DNA of 64,000 bases, taken from contig CACYIC010000002.1 in NCBI GenBank assembly GCA_902774325.1, positions 83,706-147,705 on the forward strand. The letters run 5' to 3'. The position numbers and the translations under genes were made by a program. The DNA comes from an uncultured Ruminococcus sp. (GTDB taxonomy: Bacteria > Bacillota > Clostridia > Oscillospirales > Acutalibacteraceae). Below the pieces are notes generated by a model that searched no databases, was not told the DNA's origin, and saw only the letters and a program-made list of their open reading frames with translations. Shown here in pieces: positions 8,360 to 15,707 of the stretch; the stretch's first letter is position 1, and each line of letters begins with the position of its first letter.

Positions 8360-9175
8360 ATGGAACGTCGTGGAACTCGTTTCGGAAAAATCATAGCCGC
8401 AGGGCTTTTGTTCTCGCTTAGCTTCGCGCTCTTGACCGGCGCGGCGGCGCTTGCCGGCAGACTCTCGGGCTACAATAATATTTTTGTCCGCGCGCTGGGG
8501 ATAATTTTTGCCGCTCCGCTGTACGCGGGGTTTGTCGGAGTCGTGAAGCAAAGCCCGGAGGACGACGGCTCGCTCTCGGTCGTCAGGCTGTTTTTCGCCT
8601 CGGTGGCGAAAAAGTGGAAGCTGTTCTCGCTTCTGGGCATCGCCGCTTATCTGGTCACAGCCTGCAGCTTCTTCGCTGTTTTCTATTACAGCGTGCTCGT
8701 TGGAGACAACCCTCTGTTCATCATCGCGCTCGCGGCTTACTCGCTTTTCGCCCAGCTTCTGCTCATGGCGCTGATGCTCACGCCTCTCTTCGCCATGGAC
8801 GAGAACAGGTTCCGCGACGTGATCGCGAGATCCTTTCGCGCGGTGTTCTCAAATTTCCCGCGCGTCCTTCTCGCGGCGCTTTCTGCCGAGCTTCTCTGCG
8901 CGGCGGCAGCGGCGGGCTTCTGGTTTTCCGGAGGAGTTCTGCGGCGGCTGATCGCGGCGGCGGCATTTTTGATCCTTCCGACAGCCGTGACTCTGATCGA
9001 CGTGCTGTTCCTCTCGCCGTTGGTCTGGGAAAAGCCCGAGCGGGAGCCTGCTCCCCCAGAGGAAGATGGCGGCGAAAGGCTCGCGGAGCTCGCCGCGGAA
9101 AGCGACAGCGACTACATTTTCATCAACGGAAGGACGGTCAAAAACCCCAACAAGGGCAAGGGCGCCGGGGAATGA
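8360..9175 (+). CDS. Polytopic membrane protein of unknown function
   Basis: A 271-residue protein with about five to six hydrophobic segments between residues 10 and 225, then a charged cytoplasmic tail rich in Glu and Pro ending NPNKGKGAGE. A conserved-looking segment, MDENRFRDVIARSFRAVFSNF, sits between two helices and resembles the amphipathic loop in DUF975-like or 'glycerophosphoryl' membrane proteins. Local GC is high. A similar layout (many helices, an amphipathic loop, no catalytic motif) is seen in the protein at 61160-61903, but no strong identity is visible. It is monocistronic before lexA, and its function is unknown. Confidence 0.7.
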   Translation: MERRGTRFGKIIAAGLLFSLSFALLTGAAALAGRLSGYNNIFVRALGIIFAAPLYAGFVGVVKQSPEDDGSLSVVRLFFASVAKKWKLFSLLGIAAYLVTACSFFAVFYYSVLVGDNPLFIIALAAYSLFAQLLLMALMLTPLFAMDENRFRDVIARSFRAVFSNFPRVLLAALSAELLCAAAAAGFWFSGGVLRRLIAAAAFLILPTAVTLIDVLFLSPLVWEKPEREPAPPEEDGGERLAELAAESDSDYIFINGRTVKNPNKGKGAGE

Positions 9176-9239
9176 GGCATAATGTCATCGCGGCGCGCTC
9201 GTCCTGCCGCGCAACATGAAAAAAATCCGCGAAATCCAA

Positions 9240-9251
9240 AAACATTTGTTT
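9240..9251 (+). promoter_or_regulatory. Putative LexA operator
   Basis: AAACATTTGTTT is a dyad (AAAC-4-GTTT) one base per half-site from the Firmicutes LexA box GAAC-4-GTTC. Its right end overlaps the -35 hexamer of the lexA promoter, as expected for autorepression. Confidence 0.6.
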
Positions 9252-9278
9252 GATTTTTTCGATTAGCTGTGGTATAAT
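9250..9278 (+). promoter_or_regulatory. lexA promoter
   Basis: TTGATT, 17 bases, TATAAT. The -35 box overlaps the putative LexA operator by two bases. Confidence 0.8.
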
Positions 9279-9327
9279 GATCATGAAAATATATTCATAG
9301 AAAAAACAGGCGGAAAGGCGTGGGCTT

Positions 9328-9900
9328 ATGAGAAAAGAATTGAGCAAGAGCCAGCAGAAAATACTGGAATATCTAAAGGAGTGCTCCCGTTACGGCAGAG
9401 TGCCTTCGGTGCGTGAGATCTGCGACAATACTGGACTGAGCTCGACCTCTACCGTGCACCATCACCTCAAGTCGCTCGAGGAAAAGGGTCTGATAGAGCG
9501 CGAGCACGGCGTGAACCGCTGCATCCGCATCACGGGCGAGGAAAAGAGCTTCAGCGTGCCGGTGCTCGGCAGGGTCGCCGCCGGCATTCCGATCACCGCC
9601 ATCCAGGAAGTCGAAGCCTACGTTCCCGTGCCCGAATCGCTCAGGCGGGGAAGGGAGCTTTTCGCGCTTAGGGTCCAGGGCGAGAGCATGATAAACGCGG
9701 GCATCCTCGACGGCGACATTGTTGTGGTCAACCGCGTGCCTGTCGCGGAGAACGGCGAGATCGTGGTCGCGCTGGTAGACGATTCCGCTACGGTAAAGCG
9801 CTTTTATAAGGAAAACGGTCATTTTCGACTCCAGCCCGAAAACGACGCCTTTGAGCCGATAATCGTTGACGAGGTCGTGCTGCTCGGCAAGGTCTTATGA
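9328..9900 (+). CDS. lexA: LexA repressor of the SOS response
   Basis: A 190-residue LexA. The N-terminal winged helix (about 1-68) has the recognition region VPSVREICDNTGLSS. The C-terminal S24 peptidase domain has the self-cleavage bond Ala85-Gly86 (in GRVAAGIP), the nucleophile Ser120 in GESM, and the general base Lys157 in ATVKRFY. All catalytic elements are intact, so RecA-stimulated autocleavage is expected. It represses DNA-damage genes and probably itself through the dyad at its promoter. The stop overlaps the start of the next gene, a secreted dockerin protein, by four bases (ATGA), which is unusual for lexA; the more common neighbour would be a division inhibitor. Confidence 0.96.
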   Translation: MRKELSKSQQKILEYLKECSRYGRVPSVREICDNTGLSSTSTVHHHLKSLEEKGLIEREHGVNRCIRITGEEKSFSVPVLGRVAAGIPITAIQEVEAYVPVPESLRRGRELFALRVQGESMINAGILDGDIVVVNRVPVAENGEIVVALVDDSATVKRFYKENGHFRLQPENDAFEPIIVDEVVLLGKVL

Positions 9901-11222
9901 AACGTGTGATTTCCGCTTTATTGATCCTTGTTATTCTCGCGGCTGCCACCGTTCTGCCCGCCTCGGCGGCGGATAAGGTGACGCTCACCTACGACCTCAT
10001 GTATGACGGTCTGAAGAGCGCGGTCGCCGTTGACAGAGGAGAGTGCCCGCCCGAAGCTCCCGGTTTTGAGCGCGAGGGCTATACTCTTTACAATTATTAC
10101 GCCGATCCGGGCTTTAAGCAGTATTTTGATTTTACTGAGCCGCTCGAAGCCGACACGACGGTTTATGTCCGCTGGGTCACAGAGGATGAGCTCGCCTATA
10201 TCAGCCTCTATCTGTCGCCGGATGACGAATATCCGGTCATATCGGCAGCGGCGGTCAAGGACGAGGTGTTCGGTCAGCCGTCCGAGCCCGCCAGGGAAGG
10301 CAAGGTGTTTGCGGGCTGGTATCTCAACAAGGGTCTGAACGTGCCCTACGATCCGACGTCGACCATATACCGCGATATGGATCTCTACGCCTGCTTCGCG
10401 GATTCGGAGGACGAGGTCGCCTACTACAATATTTTCACCTCGCCCGACGCGGAGGAGCCTGTCTGCGGCGGCTGCGTAAAAATGGGCGGAAGTATGTTCT
10501 TGCCGAGCGATCCCGAGATGAGCGACGACGAGATCCTTCTGGACTGGTATTATAACCGCGAGCTGACCGAGAAGGCTGATTTTGCCGAGCCGGTCACAAG
10601 AAAATACTTTTCACTTTTCCCGAAGATCAGGAACGAGGATGAGCTGTTCACTGTATTTATTTATTTCAGCCCGGATTCCGAATTCGCGGTAGGCGGAGGA
10701 TATGTTGAAAAGGGTCAGCCGATCCCCGAGCCCGATGATATGTACAGGGAAGGCTTCACCTTTAAGGGCTGGTACACCGACCGCGCGCTCACCCAAAAAG
10801 CGGATTTCAGCTCGCCGCGCTATACGGACGTCGAGCTGTTCCCGCGCTTTGATGAGATCTGCAACCACAGCTTTACCGAGGTCGCGGAGGTTCCCGCCAC
10901 AGCGACGACGGACGGCTGTTCGGCTCATTATTACTGCGAGAACTGCGGAAAAATTTTCGAGCCGACGCTCACCGCGATAATTGAGATAGAGGACCCGGAA
11001 GCTATCGTGATCCCCGCGACAGGTCCCTACCTTATGGGCGACGCGAACGGCGACGGAAGGGTGAACATCATCGATGCGACTGCTGTCCAGCGCTACATCG
11101 CGGGGCTTGATCCCGGTCCGTTCTGCCGCGCTGCTGCAAACGTCATAGCTGTCGACGGCATAAACGTCAATGACGTCACGAGGATCCAGCAGTATATAGC
11201 GAAGCTGTTCGATACTTTTTAG
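9897..11222 (+). CDS. Secreted protein with InlB-like repeats and C-terminal dockerin
   Basis: A 441-residue exported protein. It has a signal peptide (1-25, ending ASAAD), then four Listeria-Bacteroides (Flg_new/InlB B-type) repeats recognised by the pattern 'GYTLYNYYADPGFKQYFDF', 'GKVFAGWYLNKGL' and 'GFTFKGWYTDRALT'. One Cys-rich module, VPATATTDGCSAHYYCENCG (about 330-375), resembles those in the 1070-3904 protein. A dockerin ends the protein: GDANGDGRVNIIDA and AVDGINVNDVTRIQ. The second calcium loop is degenerate. It begins at an ATGA overlap with lexA and has no promoter of its own that I can see, so it should be co-transcribed and possibly SOS-controlled. It probably attaches to a cell-surface scaffold. 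No catalytic domain is visible. Confidence 0.87.
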   Translation: MKRVISALLILVILAAATVLPASAADKVTLTYDLMYDGLKSAVAVDRGECPPEAPGFEREGYTLYNYYADPGFKQYFDFTEPLEADTTVYVRWVTEDELAYISLYLSPDDEYPVISAAAVKDEVFGQPSEPAREGKVFAGWYLNKGLNVPYDPTSTIYRDMDLYACFADSEDEVAYYNIFTSPDAEEPVCGGCVKMGGSMFLPSDPEMSDDEILLDWYYNRELTEKADFAEPVTRKYFSLFPKIRNEDELFTVFIYFSPDSEFAVGGGYVEKGQPIPEPDDMYREGFTFKGWYTDRALTQKADFSSPRYTDVELFPRFDEICNHSFTEVAEVPATATTDGCSAHYYCENCGKIFEPTLTAIIEIEDPEAIVIPATGPYLMGDANGDGRVNIIDATAVQRYIAGLDPGPFCRAAANVIAVDGINVNDVTRIQQYIAKLFDTF

Positions 11223-11259
11223 GCAAAACTTTCAAGGCGAATTCTTTAGGTGATGATTT

Positions 11260-11838
11260 ATGCGGAATATCTGTGTATTTGGCTCGTCGAGTGAAAAAAT
11301 CGACAGGCGATATCTTGACAGCGCGGAAAGCCTCGGCGGGGCGATCGCCCGCAGAGGCATGGGCGTTGTATTCGGAGGAGGAAAATACGGAGTTATGGGC
11401 GCGGTAGCGCGCGGAGCCGCTTCGGAGCGCGGCGCGCTGATCGGCGTTTCCCCGAGCTTTTTCATAGAATTAGACGTGCTTGTGGATAAGGCGGAGATCG
11501 AAAACTACGAGGAGATCTTTACCGAAACGATGCGCGAGCGCAAGGGAGTTATGGAGGATCGCGCCGACGCCTTTGTGATCTGCGCCGGCGGTATCGGCAC
11601 CTTCGAGGAGTTCTTTGAGGTGCTTACTCTCAAGCAGCTCGGACAGCACAACAAGCCGATCATTATTTACAATGTCGCGGGCTACTACGATCCGATGATA
11701 GATCTGATGAACAGCGGTATCTCGGAGCGTTTTCTCAGCGACGACGTCCACATGCTCTATACCGTCGCCGAAACCGAGGAGGAGGTTTTCGATCAGCTCG
11801 AAAACTATACCCCGTATCAATATAATAAGTATGATTGA
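11260..11838 (+). CDS. LOG-family protein (TIGR00730, cytokinin-riboside phosphoribohydrolase-like)
   Basis: A 192-residue Rossmann-fold protein with the phosphate-binding pattern GGGKYGVMG and the family signature GGIGTFEEFFEV (PGGxGTxxE, with Ala in place of the first Pro). The Arg in MRERKGVM and the Glu of GTFEE form the active site in LOG enzymes, which release the base from nucleoside 5'-monophosphates. Older annotations as 'lysine decarboxylase' are not supported. It starts at an ATG behind AGGTGAT. The next small gene begins eight bases after its stop, so the two are probably co-transcribed. Confidence 0.88.
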   Translation: MRNICVFGSSSEKIDRRYLDSAESLGGAIARRGMGVVFGGGKYGVMGAVARGAASERGALIGVSPSFFIELDVLVDKAEIENYEEIFTETMRERKGVMEDRADAFVICAGGIGTFEEFFEVLTLKQLGQHNKPIIIYNVAGYYDPMIDLMNSGISERFLSDDVHMLYTVAETEEEVFDQLENYTPYQYNKYD

Positions 11839-11846
11839 GGTGCGCG

Positions 11847-12020
11847 ATGGCGGATAACTGTGAGATGTGCGTCCACTATACGGTCGACGAGGAATTGGGA
11901 GATTACTGCGGCGTCGATCTTGACGAGGACGAGATGGAAAAGTTTCTTACCCGTAGGATGGAGAGCTGTCACTATTTTCAGCTCTATGACGAGTACAAAA
12001 TAGTCAGAAAGCAGAACTGA
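11847..12020 (+). CDS. Small Cys-containing protein, DUF6472-like
   Basis: A 57-residue acidic protein with the pattern MADNCEMCVHY...DYCGVDLDEDEMEKF...ESCHYFQLYDEYKIV. The four Cys (CxxC plus two single Cys) could bind a metal. The arrangement matches the small DUF6472 proteins common in Ruminococcaceae, which have no known function. The ATG at 11847 is chosen because GAGG lies six bases upstream; the TTG at 11835 would bury that site inside the gene. It is wedged between the LOG-family and Cof-type HAD genes, all on the plus strand. Confidence 0.75.
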   Translation: MADNCEMCVHYTVDEELGDYCGVDLDEDEMEKFLTRRMESCHYFQLYDEYKIVRKQN

Positions 12021-12035
12021 CGGAACGGTGATTAT

Positions 12036-12842
12036 ATGGATTACAAGCTGATCGCGGTGGATTTGGACGGTACCCTGCTCAACTCAAAAAAGGAAATAAG
12101 CCCCAGAAACCGTTACGCCCTCCTCGAAGCTCAGGCTCAGGGAAAACGCGTGGTTATAGCCTCCGGAAGACATCCGATCGGAGTGCTTCCCATAGCGGGC
12201 GATCTGATGCTCGAGCGCTACGGCGGTTTCATCATGTCCTTCAACGGAGGAATAATCATCGACTGCCGCACGGGAAAAACGGTCGCGGGCAAGCTGTTTC
12301 CGAAGGAATTCCTCGGGGATATCATCAGCGTCCTCAAGGGAACTAACGTTACCGTCATGACCTTTGACAGCCAAAAAATATACGCCGACAACAAGGTCAA
12401 CGATTATACCTTTATTGAACGCGAGGTGCTCAAAACCGACATGATCGTGCTGGATGATTTTGTTTCGGGGATCAAGTTCGATATACACAAGCTCCTGCTC
12501 GCCGGAGAGCCCGACGAGCTAAACCGCTGTCAGGAAATGCTGAAACGGCGTTACGACGGCTTGCTGGAGATCTATAAGAGCGCTCCGTATTATCTCGAGC
12601 TTATGCCCTTCGGGGTGTCCAAGGGCTCAATGCTCCCGGGTCTGCTCGAGAATATCGGGGTCAGCCGCGAGGAGCTTCTCGCCTTCGGAGACAGCTTCAA
12701 CGACCTCACCATGATAGGCTACGCCGGCATGGGCGTCGCGATGGACAACGCCGATCCCGAGGTCAAGAGGATATCAAATTTTGTCTGCGAGAGCAACGAC
12801 GACGACGGCGTCGCGAGATTTATCGAAAAATACGTGCTTTAA
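12036..12842 (+). CDS. Cof-type HAD-IIB phosphatase
   Basis: A 268-residue HAD hydrolase of the Cof/YidA type. It has VDLDGTLLNSKKEI (nucleophile Asp9, acid/base Asp11), ASGRHP (motif II), a large alpha/beta C2 cap between about 85 and 190, KGSMLPGL with the motif III Lys, and GDSFNDLTMI (motif IV, Mg ligands). Such enzymes dephosphorylate sugar phosphates, pyridoxal phosphate or flavin mononucleotide; the substrate is not evident here. It is the last gene of a plus-strand group and is followed by a terminator. Confidence 0.92.
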   Translation: MDYKLIAVDLDGTLLNSKKEISPRNRYALLEAQAQGKRVVIASGRHPIGVLPIAGDLMLERYGGFIMSFNGGIIIDCRTGKTVAGKLFPKEFLGDIISVLKGTNVTVMTFDSQKIYADNKVNDYTFIEREVLKTDMIVLDDFVSGIKFDIHKLLLAGEPDELNRCQEMLKRRYDGLLEIYKSAPYYLELMPFGVSKGSMLPGLLENIGVSREELLAFGDSFNDLTMIGYAGMGVAMDNADPEVKRISNFVCESNDDDGVARFIEKYVL

Positions 12843-12918
12843 AATGATTTGATCCGGGCGGCAGTCCTTGATCGGGCAGCCGAAGGGCTTTTCCGTCCGG
12901 CAGGGCGAAAATATTATT

Positions 12919-12950
12919 CAGGCAAGGCGATCGGCTTTGCCTGTTTTTTT
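12919..12950 (+). terminator. Rho-independent terminator after the Cof-type HAD gene
   Basis: CAGGCAAG pairs with CTTTGCCTG and is followed by seven Ts. The rest of 12843-13218 holds no convincing gene: the open frame at 12849-13103 has no ribosome site and overlaps this hairpin. Confidence 0.85.
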
Positions 12951-13160
12951 ATAGGAAGCTGCGCGGCGTCGCCCGAAGCTTTCGGCGTGTTATCAGAAAA
13001 TAGTATTAAAGTTGTCTGGAGAGAACGCCTGCCGGAATTTTTTGTGAAAAAAACCGCAGCGCGCCGTCCTTGCTTTGCTTTTCGGCAAATTGCCCAAAAA
13101 TGAGCCTGAAAATTTGTCAGGGCTAAAAAGTATATATTTCTAATAAAGAATTATGCTGAT

Positions 13161-13190
13161 TTAGCTCAACTATATATTTTTTTGTATAAT
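13161..13190 (+). promoter_or_regulatory. Probable amylase promoter
   Basis: A consensus TATAAT at 13185-13190 with a weak -35 (TTAGCT, 18-base spacing), 29 bases before the ATG and in a very AT-rich stretch. Confidence 0.4.
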
Positions 13191-13218
13191 GCTCATTTTA
13201 TAAGGAGGAGTATCTATT

Positions 13219-15468
13219 ATGGCAAAATTCAAAAAGATTCTTGCTCTAGTCCTCAGCGTATGCGTGCTTTGCACCGTCGGCGTTCTTGCCGTTACCGCCG
13301 CGCCCGTTGACGCTGACGCGGAGACCGGTGCCGCAGGCATCATCGTCCACTACTACTGCGAGAACGGAACCCCCACGATCTACTATTGGAACAGCCTGCC
13401 CACGAACAAGGAAACATCCTATCCCGGTCCCGCGATGACCTCGGAGGGCAATCACTATTTCAAGTACACCTTCAGCGATGTTACCAAGATCAATATGCTC
13501 TTCGTTGTCAACGGCGTCCAGTCCGCCGAGCTCACCCGCAATTCGGGCGAATGGTGGTACAAGGGAAGCCGCTGATACAACCACGATCCCGAGCAGATCC
13601 CCGATTGGGACAGATCGGACCTCAGAGAGGATTCCATCTACTTCCTGATTATCACCCGCTTCTATGACGGCGACAGCGGAAACAACGTTCACTGCTGGGA
13701 GGATCAGAACGCCAACAACCCCGACTCCGACCCCGCGTGGCGCGGCGACTTCAAGGGTCTGATCGAAAAGCTCGACTACATCAAGGCTCTGGGCTTCTCC
13801 GCGATCTGGGTAGCTCCCGTAGTTACCAACGGAGGCGGCTACGACTACCACGGCTATCACGCAATGGATTTCTCTACCATCGACGTGCGCTATGAGAGCG
13901 ACGACGCGACCTTCCAGGATCTTATCGACGCCTGTCACGAAAAGGGCATCAAGCTCATTCAGGACGTTGTTTGGAACCACACCGGAAACTTCGGCGAGGC
14001 ATACCTCTGCCCGATGTTCACAAAGGAATACAACACCATCCAGGATCTCGCCTCGCCGAGCAGCATGAAGGTCATCCCCGGCAGCGAGCTGGATCAGGCA
14101 TACCCCAACTATGATAATCTCGGCGGAAGCGCTCAGTTCCAGGCTCGTCTGAATATCATGCAGGGCATCCACACAAGCGGCCACAACAGCAATCATTATT
14201 ATCATGACGCCGAGATCGCTACCTACGGTCAGGTAACAGAGCAGACAGGCTCGATCGAGGGCGACTGCCGCGATACCAACACCGAGAACCCCGCTGTCGC
14301 GGAGTATATCACCAACGCGTATAAGGAATATGTCGATATGGGTGTTGACGGCTTCCGTCTTGACACCGAGAAGCATATCAACCGCTGGACGCTCAACCAT
14401 GCCTACTTCCCCGCTTTCGCGAGCTATGACAAGTTCTACATCTTCGGCGAGGTCTGCGCGAGATGGAACCAGTACGTCAATGAGGGCGGTCTGTCCGACT
14501 CTCCGTTCTTCTACACCTGGAAGGAAACCGACAGCAAGTGGACGAACAACTGGGGAACCTCTCCGTCGTCCTGGAGCCAGAACTTCACCAATTCCAAGGC
14601 GCACTTCTCGGAGTATAACAACGGCAACGTTCCCTACAACAGCACCAACGCCAAGCTCAACGGCGTGACCTACCACACCCCCGATTACTCTCAGGCTAAC
14701 GGCACCGGCGTAATCGACTTCACGATGCACTGGAACTTCTACACCGCCAACAGCGCGTTCAGCACCGCTCTCGGCGAGGATCACGCCTTCAACGATTCCA
14801 CCTGGAACGTAGTTTATGTCGATTCGCACGACTACTCGCCCAATGAATGTCAGGACTTCCGTTACACAGGCGGTCAGGAGGCATGGGCAGAGAACATGGA
14901 TCTCATGTTCACCTTCCGCGGAATCCCCTGCGTATACTACGGCTCCGAGATCATGTTCCAGGAGGGTAAGAAGATCGACGCGGGCACGACCGCGGCGCTC
15001 TCCACCACAGGCCGCGCTTACTTCGGCGACAACATCACCGGCAGCGTGACCGCCACCGATTTCGGTAAGTACACCAATGCCTCGGGCAATGTCCAGTCAA
15101 CCCTCGGCCATCCCCTTGCCAAGCACCTCCAGCAGCTCAACCAGATCAGAAGAGCTATCCCCGCGCTCCAGAAGGGTCAGTACAACACCTCGAATGTTTC
15201 CAACAGCAATATCGGGTTCATTCGCCGCTATACCGCTAACGGCGTTGACAGCCTCGCCTGCGTAGCGATCTCCGGCGGAGCGACCTTCACGGGTCTTCCC
15301 AACGGCACCTACATCGACGCCGTCACCGGCGACCAGAAAACCGTTTCCAACGGAACCCTCACGGTTTCCTCTTTGGGCAAGGCTAATATGCGCGGTTACG
15401 TTTGCTGCGCCTCCGGCTTCAAGGGAATCAGCGGAAGGATCGGTAGCAACGGCACATATCTCAAATAA
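13219..15468 (+). pseudogene. Secreted CBM26-GH13 alpha-amylase interrupted by an in-frame TGA
   Basis: One reading frame of 749 codons runs from the ATG at 13219 (perfect AAGGAGGAG site) to 15468, broken only by TGA at 13573-13575 (codon 119). Before the stop lie a signal peptide (1-31) and a CBM26-like starch-binding module (IYYWNSLP...SYPGPAM...GEWWYK). After it lies a complete GH13 domain: DVVWNHTGN, nucleophile Asp382 in FRLDTEKH, acid/base Glu411 in FGEVCA, and Asp538 in DSHDY. The stop falls in the linker after WWYKGSR, before YNHDPEQIPDW, and is one base from TGG (Trp). Without readthrough only a 118-residue secreted binding module is made; the next in-frame ATG (13864) would omit the start of the barrel. 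It may be a pseudogene, a programmed readthrough or a sequencing error. No dockerin is present. Confidence 0.88.
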
Positions 15469-15485
15469 AAATTTACCAATTATTC

Positions 15486-15515
15486 ACAGCCCGCGAAGCG
15501 ATTCGCGGGCTGTTT
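15486..15515 (+). terminator. Rho-independent terminator after the amylase
   Basis: AGCCCGCGAA pairs perfectly with TTCGCGGGCT over a 4-base loop and is followed by GTTTTC. Confidence 0.85.
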
Positions 15516-15599
15516 TCCATAGCTTGAATACAAGAAACGCGAAAAAGTGAAAAAATTACAGATAATTATGAAAAAAAGTTAAATATTTATGAAATAAAT

Positions 15600-15628
15600 T
15601 TGATAATATTCTAAAAAGGAATTATAAA
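15600..15628 (+). promoter_or_regulatory. Promoter of the cohesin-like gene
   Basis: TTGATA, 17 bases, TATAAA, in an AT-rich upstream tract that could act as an UP element. It gives a leader of about 75 bases. Confidence 0.65.
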
Positions 15629-15662
15629 TGTGATATAGTTTGCTAAAATATGCTTGAATAGA

Positions 15663-15681
15663 TTGTCATAGTTAATGACAA
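15663..15681 (+). promoter_or_regulatory. Perfect 7-bp inverted repeat in the leader
   Basis: TTGTCAT, 5 bases, ATGACAA, ending about 10 bases before the ribosome site AGGAGTG. It could be an operator or a small hairpin in the 5' leader of the cohesin-like gene. Confidence 0.5.
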
Positions 15682-15707
15682 AATTAAATTTAGGAGTGAC
15701 GTAAATC

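Noticed and set aside
12849-13103. 84-codon plus-strand open frame
   Set aside because: No ribosome site, spans a terminator, and composition differs from coding neighbours.
13573-13575. Selenocysteine at the amylase TGA
   Set aside because: No SECIS-like hairpin is apparent right after the codon, and GH13 enzymes are not selenoproteins; Trp to stop change is simpler.
13246-14829. 527-codon minus-strand open frame over the amylase
   Set aside because: Shadow of the GH13 gene; no family motif, whereas the plus strand shows all catalytic residues.
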